60,750 nt of DNA from Paenibacillus validus NBRC 15382 (GCF_004000985.1 NZ_BIMH01000032.1:1-60750); one strand, 5' to 3'. Positions 51,208 through 60,202 are shown, counted from the stretch's first letter. Numbers and translations: made by a program. Notes: generated by a model not told the origin, from the sequence alone.

Positions 51208-51984
51208 GTGAGAAATATTTGCATGACGGTAAGCTACGATGGAACGTCTTACAACGGCTTTCAATCGCAGCCAGGACTAAACACGGTACAAGACCGACTT
51301 GAGCGTGCCATTGCTTTACTGGCGGGCGAAGAGGTCAAAATAACGGCATCCGGACGTACGGATGCCGGGGTGCACGCACGAGGACAGGTGTTTAACTTTC
51401 TAACATCTTCCCAAATTCCGCTGAACCGTTGGTGCATGGCCATTAATGCCAGACTTCCGGATGATATACGGGTTTGGGATGCGAGGCAGGTAGCGGACGA
51501 TTTTCACTCCCGGAGATGGGCCAAGCGGAAAACGTATCGTTATTCGATACGCGTCGGTAAGTATATGGACCCGCTAAGACGTCATATGGAGTTTTATCAC
51601 CCTACAGCGCTTCGCATAGACGCGATGAGAGAAGCGCTGACCTACGTAGAGGGCGAGCATGATTTCACTTCTTTCTGCTCCATCAGAACGGTGGCTCCGA
51701 GCCGTATTCGAACGATATACGAAGCGCGGCTGGAGACAGAAGAGGCGGACAAGCACCTGCAATCCAGCGTGTTCCATATTTATTTGACCGGGAACGGTTT
51801 TTTATACAATATGGTTCGGATCATTGTCGGGACGTTGATGCAGATCGGTGAAGGCAAGCGGGAAGCTTCGCACATGAAAGCGATTCTCGAAGCCAGAAAT
51901 CGCGGTTTGGCCGGTCCGACGGCAATGGCGCACGGTCTTATGCTGTGGGAAGTTTTTTATGAGGATTCGCCGATAATTACTTGA
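51208..51984 (+). CDS. truA: tRNA pseudouridine(38-40) synthase TruA
   Basis: A 258-residue enzyme making pseudouridine at positions 38-40 of the tRNA anticodon stem. The catalytic aspartate is in SGRTDAGVHARGQV near residue 52, with YDGTSYNGFQSQPG near the N-terminus and FLYNMVRIIVGTL near 207. Start GTG at 51208 six bases after GGAGGG; upstream in-frame codons run into the rplQ terminator. The rplM promoter overlaps the stop. Confidence 0.95.
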   Translation: MRNICMTVSYDGTSYNGFQSQPGLNTVQDRLERAIALLAGEEVKITASGRTDAGVHARGQVFNFLTSSQIPLNRWCMAINARLPDDIRVWDARQVADDFHSRRWAKRKTYRYSIRVGKYMDPLRRHMEFYHPTALRIDAMREALTYVEGEHDFTSFCSIRTVAPSRIRTIYEARLETEEADKHLQSSVFHIYLTGNGFLYNMVRIIVGTLMQIGEGKREASHMKAILEARNRGLAGPTAMAHGLMLWEVFYEDSPIIT

Positions 51985-52009
51985 TTCCTTGGATGGGATA
52001 TAGTATATT
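51981..52009 (+). promoter_or_regulatory. Promoter of rplM-rpsI
   Basis: TTGATT (51981-51986), 17-base spacer, TATATT (52004-52009). The -35 box overlaps the truA stop codon. Confidence 0.65.
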
Positions 52010-52014
52010 ATTAG

Positions 52015-52075
52015 ATGGTGTTTCTTTGACTGGCTACCCCACGGCCCCGGGTCTTGAAACCGATGAATAAGTATA
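52015..52075 (+). promoter_or_regulatory. Candidate ribosomal protein L13 leader
   Basis: GGTGTTTC (52018-52024 region) can pair with GAAACC (52056-52061), enclosing CTGGCTACCCCACGGCCCC. Position and length fit the L13 leader family known upstream of rplM in Bacilli; the assignment rests on recollection of that family and needs a covariance search. Confidence 0.55.
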
Positions 52076-52116
52076 TGAATGAATGTGATGAAGATAGATC
52101 TAGGAGGAACATTTAC

Positions 52117-52554
52117 ATGCGTACCACATATATGGCGAAGCCAAATGAAGTAGAACGCAAATGGTACATCATCGATGCGACCGGCAAAACGCTTGGCCGT
52201 CTTGCCAGCGAAGCGGCTGCCATTTTGCGCGGCAAACATAAACCTGAATTTACTCCGCATGTGGACACTGGCGATTTCGTTATTGTCATCAACGCTGAGA
52301 AAATTCACCTGACAGGCAAAAAGCTCCAAAACAAAAAATACTATCGTCACTCCCTGTATCCGGGCGGTTTGAAAGTAGCTACCGCACAAGAGCTTCTGAA
52401 TACGAAGCCTGAGCGCGTATTGGAGTCGGCGATCCACGGCATGCTTCCGAAAAACCGTTTGGGCAGCCGTCTGAAAACAAAGCTTAACGTATATGCCGGT
52501 TCGGAACATCCGCATCAAGCACAACAACCTGAAGTTTGGGAACTTCGCGGTTAA
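52117..52554 (+). CDS. rplM: 50S ribosomal protein L13
   Basis: A 145-residue early-assembly protein. Contains [20 protein letters not shown] and the signature [20 protein letters not shown]. Start ATG at 52117 after TAGGAGGA; the frame is open from 52054 but that stretch is leader. Operon with rpsI (18 bases). Confidence 0.97.
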   Translation: MRTTYMAKPNEVERKWYIIDATGKTLGRLASEAAAILRGKHKPEFTPHVDTGDFVIVINAEKIHLTGKKLQNKKYYRHSLYPGGLKVATAQELLNTKPERVLESAIHGMLPKNRLGSRLKTKLNVYAGSEHPHQAQQPEVWELRG

Positions 52555-52572
52555 TAAAGGGAGGACTGTCTT

Positions 52573-52965
52573 GTGGCACAAGTACAATATTATGGCACCG
52601 GCCGTCGTAAGCACTCGGTAGCACGCGTACGTTTAGTACCGGGCGAAGGCCGTATCGTAATCAATAAACGCGAGCTGGACGAATACTTCGGCTTGGAAAC
52701 ATTGAAACTGATCGTAAAACAACCGTTGAACTTGACAGAGACGTTGTCGAAATACGACGTTTTGGTTCTTGCTCATGGCGGCGGGATCTCCGGACAAGCC
52801 GGCGCGATCCGTCACGGAATTTCCCGTGCGCTTTTGAAAGCAGATCCGGAATACCGCGGTCTTCTGAAAAGAGCCGGATTCCTGACTCGCGACCCTCGTA
52901 TGAAAGAGCGTAAAAAGTACGGCTTGAAAGCCGCTCGTCGCGCTCCTCAGTTCTCGAAACGTTAA
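52573..52965 (+). CDS. rpsI: 30S ribosomal protein S9
   Basis: A 130-residue head protein whose C-terminal tail touches P-site t[20 protein letters not shown] and the tail [17 protein letters not shown] are typical. GTG at 52573 after GGGAGGA. A strong terminator follows. Confidence 0.98.
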   Translation: MAQVQYYGTGRRKHSVARVRLVPGEGRIVINKRELDEYFGLETLKLIVKQPLNLTETLSKYDVLVLAHGGGISGQAGAIRHGISRALLKADPEYRGLLKRAGFLTRDPRMKERKKYGLKAARRAPQFSKR

Positions 52966-52976
52966 TTTGCAACAGC

Positions 52977-53014
52977 AAAGCCTTTCCGATTATCTTCATC
53001 GGAAAGGCTTTTTT
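52977..53014 (+). terminator. Terminator after rpsI
   Basis: AAAGCCTTTCCGAT (52977-52990) pairs perfectly with ATCGGAAAGGCTTT (52998-53011), followed by Ts. Confidence 0.92.
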
Positions 53015-53084
53015 CAATCCCATCTTGCACCGTTTAGGCAAATCCCTAATATGATGCAAAATGGCGAAGTACAAAAATTTTAAA

Positions 53085-53112
53085 TTGACAAAAAGTCCGT
53101 ATCAATTATAAT
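53085..53112 (+). promoter_or_regulatory. Promoter of cysH-sat
   Basis: Consensus TTGACA (53085-53090) and TATAAT (53107-53112), 16-base spacer. The region from 53095 to 53150 is very A/T-rich, which would suit a CymR or similar sulfur regulator, but I cannot identify an operator. Confidence 0.75.
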
Positions 53113-53177
53113 TATTAATAAATCACTAAAATCTTATTATTATACTCGGGATTATCTCGCGGGAGGTTCATCAGACT

Positions 53178-53870
53178 ATGAATTTGTTTGAAAAAGAAGC
53201 ATTGATTACTAAAGCTGCCGAAGAATTTGAGAACAAGACTCCACAGGAACTTTTAGCCTGGGCGGTAGAAAGATTCCCGAATATCACCTTAGCCTGTAGT
53301 TTCGGAGCTGAAGACGTCGTCCTCGTCGACATGCTCCAAAAAGTTAGTCCGAAGACGGACATTTTCTACCTGGACACGAATGTGCACTTCAAAGAGACCT
53401 ATGAAACGCGTGACCGTTTGCAGCAGCATTACGGCCTTGAATTCGTACAAGTACTGCCGAAACTGACGCTTGAGGAGCAAGCTGCCGCGCATGGAGATCA
53501 ACTTTGGAAAAACGACCCGACTCAATGCTGCAACATTCGTAAAGTAGAACCGTTGACGGACATCTTGAAAAACTACGACGCCTGGATCACCGGCATTCGC
53601 CGCGATCAAGCGCCAACACGCGCGAATGCGAAGAAAGTCGAATATGATGTGAAGTTCGGACTGGTGAAGTTTAACCCGCTGGCCGATTGGACCTCTGAAG
53701 ACGTATGGAACTATATTCGCTCCAACAACATCATATACAACCAACTGCACGACCAAAACTACCCTAGCATCGGTTGCGAGCATTGCACCAAACCGGTAGC
53801 GCCAGGCGAGGATCCGCGAGCAGGCCGTTGGGCGGGCTTCGAGAAGACCGAGTGCGGTCTGCACAAATAA
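53178..53870 (+). CDS. cysH: Phosphoadenylyl/adenylyl-sulfate reductase
   Basis: A 230-residue thioredoxin-dependent reductase giving sulfite from activated sulfate. The P-loop-like SFGAEDVVLVD is near residue 40. It has the paired cysteines of the [4Fe-4S] type, QCCNIRKVEPL and SIGCEHCTKPV, and the catalytic cysteine ECGLHK at the C-terminus, so it can be expected to accept APS (and possibly PAPS) as B. subtilis CysH does. ATG at 53178 after GGGAGGT. With sat it forms an assimilation pair; no cysC (APS kinase) is present here. Confidence 0.94.
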   Translation: MNLFEKEALITKAAEEFENKTPQELLAWAVERFPNITLACSFGAEDVVLVDMLQKVSPKTDIFYLDTNVHFKETYETRDRLQQHYGLEFVQVLPKLTLEEQAAAHGDQLWKNDPTQCCNIRKVEPLTDILKNYDAWITGIRRDQAPTRANAKKVEYDVKFGLVKFNPLADWTSEDVWNYIRSNNIIYNQLHDQNYPSIGCEHCTKPVAPGEDPRAGRWAGFEKTECGLHK

Positions 53871-53914
53871 CGTATACTTAGAATAACGATCATTCGGCAG
53901 GAGGAAGCGGAATC

Positions 53915-55090
53915 ATGGGAACAACGATACAACCGCATGGCGGCACGTTGATTAATCGTGTTGTAGACGGCGGCGAAAGAGAACAGCTTTTAAACCGGGC
54001 GGCAGGACTGCATCAGCTGCGCATTAACACTTGGGCTATTTCCGATCTGGACTTGATCGGTGTCGGTGCTTTTTCGCCCTTAACCGGATTTATGGTTGAG
54101 CAGGATTATCATTCGGTCGTAGAGCGCATGCGACTGGCCGACGGGACGGTTTGGAGCATCCCCATCACGCTGGGCATAGATGAGAAGGAAGCTGCATCGC
54201 TGCAAATCGGCCAAGAGGTTGCCCTTGTAGGCGAATCTGACGGTATTACGTACGGACTCATTAAGGTAGAGAGCATCTACCAAGTCGATCAGAACCACGA
54301 AGCGGTCAAAGTCTTCAAGACCGACGACCCGGCTCATCCGGGCGTGCAGAAGCTTTTCACCAAGCCGTCCACTTATATCGGGGGTCCGGTTCAAGTATTG
54401 AATCGTCCGAAGCCGGAAAAGTTCGAAGATTTTTACTTCGATCCATCGGAAACTCGCCGTATTTTCGCAGAGAAAGGCTGGAAGACGGTTGTCGGTTTCC
54501 AAACGCGTAATCCGGTTCACCGGGCGCATGAATACATTCAGAAAAGCGCCATGGAGATCGTCGATGCGCTGTTCCTGAATCCGCTAGTCGGGGAAACGAA
54601 GTCCGATGATATTTCCGCTGAGATTCGGATGAAAAGTTACTTGGTTCTCTTGGAAAACTATTATCCGCAAGACCGCGTGTTTTTGGGTGTGTTCCCTGCC
54701 GCTATGCGCTATGCGGGACCGCGTGAAGCGATCTTCCATGCTATGGTTCGCAAAAACTACGGGTGCTCGCACTTTATCGTCGGCCGGGACCACGCCGGCG
54801 TTGGCGATTACTACGGCACCTACGAAGCACAGGAAATTTTCAGCAACTTTACGGCTGAAGAGCTTGGGATTACTCCTTTGTTCTTCGAACATAGCTTCTT
54901 CTGCACCAAGTGCGGCAACATGGCCTCCAGCAAAACATGCCCGCATCCGTCATCGGATCATCTGCATCTTTCCGGTACCAAGGTTCGCGCGCTGCTGCGC
55001 GACGGTCAATGTCCGCCGCCGCAGTTCACCCGTCCGGAAGTGGCGGAAGTGCTGATCGAAGGCATGAAAGAGCCTGAGTATCAGGTATAA
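53915..55090 (+). CDS. sat: Sulfate adenylyltransferase (ATP sulfurylase)
   Basis: A 391-residue enzyme making adenylyl sulfate (APS) from sulfate and ATP. Catalytic [12 protein letters not shown] and [12 protein letters not shown] are present. The C-terminal region has a metal-site-like CTKC ... CPH cluster. A PUA-like domain covers the first 150 residues. ATG at 53915 after CAGGAGGA. It supplies APS to CysH, encoded 44 bases upstream. A hairpin terminator follows. Confidence 0.95.
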   Translation: MGTTIQPHGGTLINRVVDGGEREQLLNRAAGLHQLRINTWAISDLDLIGVGAFSPLTGFMVEQDYHSVVERMRLADGTVWSIPITLGIDEKEAASLQIGQEVALVGESDGITYGLIKVESIYQVDQNHEAVKVFKTDDPAHPGVQKLFTKPSTYIGGPVQVLNRPKPEKFEDFYFDPSETRRIFAEKGWKTVVGFQTRNPVHRAHEYIQKSAMEIVDALFLNPLVGETKSDDISAEIRMKSYLVLLENYYPQDRVFLGVFPAAMRYAGPREAIFHAMVRKNYGCSHFIVGRDHAGVGDYYGTYEAQEIFSNFTAEELGITPLFFEHSFFCTKCGNMASSKTCPHPSSDHLHLSGTKVRALLRDGQCPPPQFTRPEVAEVLIEGMKEPEYQV

Positions 55091-55106
55091 GCATAAGGTA
55101 TAATTG

Positions 55107-55162
55107 TCCACCTCGTCCCATATAGATGAAAGAGAGTCTATGGGAAGGCGAGGTGGATTTTT
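55107..55162 (+). terminator. Terminator of cysH-sat overlapping the cwlD ribosome site
   Basis: TCCACCTCG (55107-55115) pairs perfectly with CGAGGTGGA (55149-55157); an inner CCCATA/TATGGG stem (55117-55122 with 55139-55144) extends it. Five Ts follow at 55158-55162. The 3' arm contains the GAGGTGG Shine-Dalgarno sequence of cwlD, whose ATG is at 55164. Confidence 0.82.
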
Positions 55163-55163
55163 C

Positions 55164-55925
55164 ATGTTCCGAAGAAGAAAGAGGGTCGTTGTCTGGCTAA
55201 CCATGCACAGCGGGCTGAAAATCGTCATGTCCGCGCTGCTAGTGGCGTTAATGCTATTTATGTTTACATATGAACTGCCCGCAAGCAAAACGTGGACCTA
55301 CTGGACGACGCCCCTTTCCGGCAAAATCATCGCCTTGGACCCGGGACATGGGGGACCGGACGGAGGCGCTAGCAGTAAGGAAGGCTTGGTGGAGAAGGAA
55401 GTGAATCTGGCGATAACGCTTAACTTGCGCGATTATTTGCAACAAGCGGGGGCGTTAGTGGTCATGACGCGAGAGGACGATCGCGACTTGGCCGATCCTT
55501 CAACCAAAGGGTACAGCAAAAGAAAAACCGAAGACCTGCTGAACCGTGCACAATTTATTTCACAGCAAAAGGCTGATATGTTCATCAGTATACATATGAA
55601 CGCCATCCCTTCGACGAAATGGACTGGGGCGCAAACGTTTTTTTATCGAGGTAATCATGCGGATAACCATACCCTTGCCACATTGATTCAGGAAGAGATT
55701 AAGAAAAATTTGAAAAATACCGATCGGATCGCGAAACAAGCGGACAAGGAAATTTATTTGCTGAAAGCAATGAAAATCCCGAGCGCGCTAGTAGAAGTCG
55801 GATTCCTTTCCAACCCGGCCGAAGCCAAACAGCTTGGAGATCCGACGTATCAGAAGAAGGTAGCCGCATCGATATACCAAGGCATCATTCGTTACTATTC
55901 CGGTGAAAAAGTGGGAAGCCCATAA
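55164..55925 (+). CDS. cwlD: N-acetylmuramoyl-L-alanine amidase CwlD (spore cortex)
   Basis: A 253-residue Amidase_3 zinc enzyme. CwlD removes peptide side chains during cortex synthesis and works with PdaA to make muramic delta-lactam. An N-terminal membrane anchor (about residues 20-37) precedes the domain with IALDPGHGGPDGGA (zinc His), ISIHMNA (zinc His) and ALVEVGFLSNP (catalytic Glu). Start ATG at 55164 after GAGGTGG; in-frame TTG at 55104 and ATG at 55140 lie inside the terminator hairpin. Since the ribosome site is in the hairpin arm, translation probably depends on how the transcript starts or folds. Confidence 0.93.
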   Translation: MFRRRKRVVVWLTMHSGLKIVMSALLVALMLFMFTYELPASKTWTYWTTPLSGKIIALDPGHGGPDGGASSKEGLVEKEVNLAITLNLRDYLQQAGALVVMTREDDRDLADPSTKGYSKRKTEDLLNRAQFISQQKADMFISIHMNAIPSTKWTGAQTFFYRGNHADNHTLATLIQEEIKKNLKNTDRIAKQADKEIYLLKAMKIPSALVEVGFLSNPAEAKQLGDPTYQKKVAASIYQGIIRYYSGEKVGSP

Positions 55926-55930
55926 AAATG

Positions 55931-55939
55931 TGGTATAAT
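55931..55939 (+). promoter_or_regulatory. Extended -10 promoter of mrp/salA
   Basis: TGG-TATAAT (extended -10, TGn motif) 53 bases before the gene. No clear -35 is needed for such promoters. Confidence 0.6.
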
Positions 55940-55991
55940 AGCCTCAGTGTATCGATCCATTAAATTTGAATAGAACGGCTGAGGTGACACT

Positions 55992-57110
55992 GTGCTGACC
56001 AGAGAACAATTACTTGCATCGGCAAGCGAACTGCGAGATCCTGTTTTCGGACTCGGGCTTGTCGAATTGAACTTTATTCGCGATATGATGGTGAAGGAAA
56101 ACCAAGTATCGGCTACCGTGCTTCTGTCGGTAGAGGACGCTGCTTATAAGAATCGCCTGCAAGAACAAATCACCCAGGCGTTCAAAGGCAGTGGAGCGGA
56201 CCATGTGCATTTACGCTTCCGTCAGATCTCGGACTTTGAACGCAGCGAGGCGGAACGTAAGCGTCCCGCGAACGATCACATCGAGCAGTCACAGCCTGCA
56301 GCGGCGCCTAACACCCCGTCACCCGGCGTCAATGTGTTGGATCCGCATTCAGGTGTAACATTCATCGCAATTGCCAGCGGAAAGGGCGGTGTCGGAAAAT
56401 CAACCGTAACCGTTAATTTAGCGGTAGCGTTGGCTCGCCTCGGGAAGAAGGTCGGTCTAGTTGATGCCGATATATACGGCTTTAGCGTACCGGATATGAT
56501 GGGCATCGAGGATCGTCCGCAATTGGTCGATAATCGAATCATTCCCGTCGAACGCTTTGGCGTTAAGGTCATTTCCATGGGATTTTTCGTTGAGGAGAAC
56601 ACGCCGGTCATTTGGCGCGGACCGATGCTCGGCAAGATGCTGAGGAACTTCTTCAATGAAGTCGAGTGGGGCGAACTGGATTACTTGCTGCTTGATTTGC
56701 CGCCGGGTACCGGAGATGTAGCGCTCGACGTTCACCAGATGATTCCGCAGAGCAAGGAGATCATCGTGACGACGCCTCATGCGACGGCTGCTTTCGTAGC
56801 GGCCAGAGCGGGCGCTATGGCCCTGCATACGAATCATCAAATTCTCGGTATCGTCGAGAACATGTCCTACTACTCCTGTAGTGCTTGTGGACAAAAGGAT
56901 TACGTATTCGGTCGCGGCGGCGGCGCAAAATTGGCGGAAGAGCTTCATGCCCCGCTGTTGGCGCAAATCCCGCTCGGCGTACCGGACAACCATGTAGCCG
57001 AACCGGATTACTCGCCGTCCGTATATAAAGCGAATAGTGAAACCGGACGTATCTATTTGGAAGTTGCCGGCCGTGTTATCGATGGAATTAATAAAGAAGG
57101 ATCGGCGTAA
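55992..57110 (+). CDS. salA: Mrp/ApbC-family P-loop ATPase (SalA)
   Basis: A 372-residue ATPase of the Mrp/Nbp35 family, used as an iron-sulfur cluster carrier; the B. subtilis counterpart SalA also affects protease gene expression. The N-terminal 75 residues form an MIP18/DUF59 domain, a linker is rich in Pro/Ala/Gln, and the ATPase has the deviant Walker A SGKGGVGKST near 130-139. The two cysteines in SCSACGQKD near 296-304 are the expected cluster-binding CXXC. GTG at 55992 with GAGGTGA. The neighbours cwlD and gerD match B. subtilis ybaL/salA. Confidence 0.92.
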   Translation: MLTREQLLASASELRDPVFGLGLVELNFIRDMMVKENQVSATVLLSVEDAAYKNRLQEQITQAFKGSGADHVHLRFRQISDFERSEAERKRPANDHIEQSQPAAAPNTPSPGVNVLDPHSGVTFIAIASGKGGVGKSTVTVNLAVALARLGKKVGLVDADIYGFSVPDMMGIEDRPQLVDNRIIPVERFGVKVISMGFFVEENTPVIWRGPMLGKMLRNFFNEVEWGELDYLLLDLPPGTGDVALDVHQMIPQSKEIIVTTPHATAAFVAARAGAMALHTNHQILGIVENMSYYSCSACGQKDYVFGRGGGAKLAEELHAPLLAQIPLGVPDNHVAEPDYSPSVYKANSETGRIYLEVAGRVIDGINKEGSA

Positions 57111-57125
57111 CCGCCGATCCTTTTT
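57097..57125. terminator. Bidirectional terminator between salA and gerD
   Basis: AAGGATCGGCG (57097-57107) pairs perfectly with CGCCGATCCTT (57112-57122) around the salA stop codon TAA, followed by Ts on the plus strand. With AAAGAAGG on the other side it can also end gerD transcription from the minus strand. Confidence 0.85.
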
Positions 57126-57133
57126 CGCGTAAG

Positions 57134-57850
57134 TTATTGCTGCTGCTTTTTTTTCTGGCCTCCGGAATCGTTAGAGTCATCTTCACCGTCTTTTTGGTCA
57201 TCGGAGCCGCCTTGCTCTTCTCTGCCATCCCCACCTCCGCTGTTACCGCCGTTCTGGCCCGCTTGTTGTGCCTCCTGCTTCGGCATCGATTCCTCTTGAA
57301 GCACCTTCTTCATCAAGTCCATCAGCTCAAGCCGAAACAGCGGGCTTTGCAGCGATTCCTGGATGACTGTCTTTACTTGCGTCCGGTAGGGAGTCGTTTT
57401 CATCGTATCCAAAAGCATCGTTTCGAAATCCGGGCTTTTCATGGCATCAAGCATCTGCTTCTGATATTCGGGGTCCTTCATCAGATCTTTTTGAAGTTTC
57501 TTCGTATCTTTTTCGATCGCTTTGGCGAATTGGCCGGCGAATTTCGGATCGCTGATCATGTTTTTCAGAAACTGGTTGCTTTGCGTATCGACAAGCACAT
57601 CTTTAACGGCCAACTGCAGCTGTTGGGTATCACCGGCCGATAACAGCTGCAGTCTGCTGTTCTCATGAATAGTCGCTTCTTGAATGGCTTTTCGACCATC
57701 TTCGGTTTTTAAAATATCGAGAACCATCGATTTGGTGTCTTTGTAGGCATTTCCGTTGGCGCCTGAAGCTTGAGTATCCGATCCACAGGCTGTCAAGAGG
57801 CCGGCGATCAGGACAGCGGGTATTAAGTAACGGCTCCGTCGCGTTCTCAT
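57134..57850 (-). CDS. gerD: Spore germination lipoprotein GerD
   Basis: A 238-residue lipoprotein needed for fast nutrient germination; it organises germinant receptors in the inner spore membrane. The signal peptide ends in the lipobox LLTACG (cysteine near residue 22). The middle is helical (DPKFAGQFAKAIEKDTKKLQ; DPEYQKQMLDAMKSPDFE). The C-terminal 50 residues are low complexity, rich in Gly, Asp, Gln and Lys. ATG at 57850, ribosome site AAGGGAG. An AATACTA-like sequence (complement of 57882-57888) could be a sigma-G -10, but the -35 is weak. Convergent with salA, divergent from kbaA. Confidence 0.93.
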   Translation of the reverse strand: MRTRRSRYLIPAVLIAGLLTACGSDTQASGANGNAYKDTKSMVLDILKTEDGRKAIQEATIHENSRLQLLSAGDTQQLQLAVKDVLVDTQSNQFLKNMISDPKFAGQFAKAIEKDTKKLQKDLMKDPEYQKQMLDAMKSPDFETMLLDTMKTTPYRTQVKTVIQESLQSPLFRLELMDLMKKVLQEESMPKQEAQQAGQNGGNSGGGDGREEQGGSDDQKDGEDDSNDSGGQKKKQQQ

Positions 57851-57988
57851 CCGGTCAAGCTCCCTTCAATTGGTTTAAGCGTAGTATTCGTCACAAGGTA
57901 TTCATTTAACACAAATGTCGTTAGCATTTTATTGTGAACGTTGGTAGAATTAACTGTTGATACGACTAGTGATGGAGGTTAAACGAAA

Positions 57989-58588
57989 GTGACGATAAGA
58001 AAATGGTTTTACTTGTTCTGGACAACTCTGGTTGTCGGAGTTGTGGTTGGAACACTTACCGGTCTTACGATGCAGTTGACCGATCAGGAAGCGGTGTTAA
58101 GCGGCAAATCGATCAGTCACACGCTCATTGTTTCCTTATTGGTCAGCGCGACCTTTAGCGTTCTCAGTCAAATGGGCTTTTTCGCTTACTTAATCGTCCG
58201 GTATATTTTTATGGGCATGATGCCCAAGAAGTGGATATGGGATTACCTGCAAATCATCCTGATTGTCATCGTACTGATCGACCTTGTTTATTTGCGATAT
58301 ACGAGTGCGGAAGGTGAAGTATCATTCGTACCGTACCTCTGGCTTCCCCTATTTATTACAGTTGTTTCGTTCGTTGTCGCTTGGTTCAAGGTCAGGTGGA
58401 CGAATCCGTCGGCATGGATTCCGACCTTGTTTTTTATGATCGTCGTCACGGCGCTGGAAGCTCTGCCTGCGATTCGCGAGGATGATGCGGCCTCAACCAT
58501 TTTTATGATTATCCCGCTGCTGGCTTGTAATGCATGGCAAATCTTAATCCTGCAAAAAGTATTGCAAACAAGCAAAGAGCCGCAGTAG
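57989..58588 (+). CDS. kbaA: KinB-signalling pathway activation protein KbaA
   Basis: A 199-residue membrane protein with about six hydrophobic helices and short loops. KbaA activates the KinB branch of the phosphorelay to Spo0A. The N-terminal part (residues 1-30) and the motif SQMGFFAYLIVRYI near 60 match the family, and its place between gerD and pdaB is the same as in B. subtilis. GTG at 57989 after GGAGGT. Confidence 0.9.
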   Translation: MTIRKWFYLFWTTLVVGVVVGTLTGLTMQLTDQEAVLSGKSISHTLIVSLLVSATFSVLSQMGFFAYLIVRYIFMGMMPKKWIWDYLQIILIVIVLIDLVYLRYTSAEGEVSFVPYLWLPLFITVVSFVVAWFKVRWTNPSAWIPTLFFMIVVTALEALPAIREDDAASTIFMIIPLLACNAWQILILQKVLQTSKEPQ

Positions 58589-58594
58589 CGGCTC
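58577..58594. terminator. Weak hairpin between convergent kbaA and pdaB
   Basis: GAGCCGC (58577-58583) pairs with GCGGCTC (58588-58594). Only a short T-rich run follows on the minus strand, so termination of pdaB is likely modest. Confidence 0.5.
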
Positions 58595-58607
58595 GTCAAT
58601 TCGTCCA

Positions 58608-59393
58608 TTAATCGATGCGTTTCATCGTTTGATCTTCGACCGGAGGCTTGTTGTCGACTTGCGTTTGCTTCATTAATTGACTGACGGTGACGAATTCGTA
58701 ACCTTTTTCGCGAAGCTTGTCGATAATAACAGGCAGCGCTTCATGCGTTTCTTTACATGAATCGCTCGCATGCATAAGTACAATATCGCCGGGATGTGCT
58801 TTCGTAACCACACGGTTGACAATGTTTTCAACACCGGGATTTTTCCAATCGAGCGAATCGGTATCCCACTGAATAACCGTGTAATTCAACTCGTTTGCAA
58901 TACGCAGCACGCGCTTGTCGAAGTCGCCGTTCGGCAACCGGATTAAATTCGGATTTTTCTCGGTTACTTCGCTGAGAATAGTATGAGCCGTTTTGATTTG
59001 GGTGCGGATCTCTTCATCGCTAAGGCTGCTGTAATTCACATGCTTATGACCGTGGCTGCCGATTTCCCATCCGGCCTTAACGATACGCTTTACGATGTCC
59101 GGATGGCTTTCGCTCCAGGGCGAGGATAAGAAGAAGGAGGCATTCTTCACCCCTTTATCCTCCAGCACCTTCAGAATCGGTTCGGTCCGTTTATCGCCCC
59201 AGCTGATATCAAAGGTCAATGCGATGAGCTTCTTTTCTGTAGGCACGTTGTATACCGCGGCAGGCTCGTTTTGCGAGAAGACCGAGACATTCCCGCGCTC
59301 AGAGTAAATAATGCCGGCCGCAAATAGGACCGCGACGCAAATGATGAGGGCTTGCTTCAACTTTTTACCGTTCATAACATAAAAGAAGTTCAC
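58608..59393 (-). CDS. pdaB: Polysaccharide deacetylase PdaB (sporulation)
   Basis: A 261-residue family 4 deacetylase required for cortex maintenance in the spore. N-terminal anchor (about residues 12-30), then TFDISWG near 60 in place of TFDDG, HGHKHVNYSS (metal histidines), RLPNGDF and VLMHASD. The missing second Asp of the first motif is typical of PdaB. Start GTG at 59393 with GAGGAGG eight bases upstream; ATG at 59426 precedes the ribosome site. Convergent with kbaA, divergent from the SpoIIM-like gene. Confidence 0.93.
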   Translation of the reverse strand: MNFFYVMNGKKLKQALIICVAVLFAAGIIYSERGNVSVFSQNEPAAVYNVPTEKKLIALTFDISWGDKRTEPILKVLEDKGVKNASFFLSSPWSESHPDIVKRIVKAGWEIGSHGHKHVNYSSLSDEEIRTQIKTAHTILSEVTEKNPNLIRLPNGDFDKRVLRIANELNYTVIQWDTDSLDWKNPGVENIVNRVVTKAHPGDIVLMHASDSCKETHEALPVIIDKLREKGYEFVTVSQLMKQTQVDNKPPVEDQTMKRID

Positions 59394-59512
59394 CGGATTG
59401 GCCTCCTCTGCCCGTTGCCTATCCATTCATGTTCGAAAGAAAGGCTTGTTTACGTTCTTAGTCTAAATGTATGCTCGTACCACTAACTTATGCCCGATAG
59501 GGAGGATTCCGA

Positions 59513-60124
59513 ATGAACTTTAAACAAGCTTTGGTGCAATTGGGTAATCTGAAACACTACTTGATTGCCTCAGCGCTAGTGTTTTTCGCATCGATGTTGA
59601 TGGGGGCGTACGACCCGGGACGCTTTCAATTTATGATCGATTTCGGCATCGAAGCGATTAAGAAAATTGCTCAGGACGCGGTCGAACAACCGAATGCACA
59701 GTTGTCGTTATTTTGGACAATCTTCTTAAATAATGCCAGAGCGGCTCTGCTGGTCATCGTTAGCGGCGCATTTTTCGGAATCTATCCGTTGTTTTTGCTT
59801 GTCATGAACGGCATTTTGTTAGGCTATGTATCCGCTAATGTAGCCCAGCAGGACTCGCTCTTTAGCGCCGTAAAAGGTATTTTGCCTCACGGGATTTTGG
59901 AGCTGCCTGCGATTATCGTAGCCTGTGCGTTAGGGCTCCGTTTCGGCATTTTGGCGGCCAAATGGCTCATTTCATTCGCAAGTCCGACTCGGAATAAGCT
60001 CGTATCGGATCAATTTAAAATCTATTTCCGAACAGTCGTTCCCTTGAGCATACTCATTGTAGTTACTCTTTTGATTGCAGCCCTCATTGAAAGCACAATT
60101 ACGTTCTCGCTTGTTCAAGGTTAA
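59513..60124 (+). CDS. Stage II sporulation protein M family membrane protein
   Basis: A 203-residue protein with about five transmembrane segments. Family features of SpoIIM/DUF95 proteins are visible: GAFFGIYPLFLLVMNGILLG near 89-108 and LPHGILELPAIIVACALGL near 125-143. SpoIIM itself acts in engulfment with SpoIID and SpoIIP; this may be spoIIM or a paralogue, which cannot be decided here (spoIIM usually lies elsewhere in B. subtilis). ATG at 59513 after GGGAGGA. A terminator follows. Confidence 0.8.
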   Translation: MNFKQALVQLGNLKHYLIASALVFFASMLMGAYDPGRFQFMIDFGIEAIKKIAQDAVEQPNAQLSLFWTIFLNNARAALLVIVSGAFFGIYPLFLLVMNGILLGYVSANVAQQDSLFSAVKGILPHGILELPAIIVACALGLRFGILAAKWLISFASPTRNKLVSDQFKIYFRTVVPLSILIVVTLLIAALIESTITFSLVQG

Positions 60125-60202
60125 AAAATATCGATTCCTACACTCATAAAAATGCCCAAAACTGTGCATAACAGTAAAGCGAGTGAGGCGTTTTGAGGTA
60201 AT

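Noticed and set aside
53041..53160. S-box (SAM) riboswitch or T-box before cysH
   Set aside because: The A/T-rich region lacks the conserved S-box or T-box elements and is too short after the promoter.
57882..57888. Sigma-G-type -10 for gerD
   Set aside because: The AATACTA match is present on the minus strand but the -35 match at the required spacing is poor; kept only as a remark.
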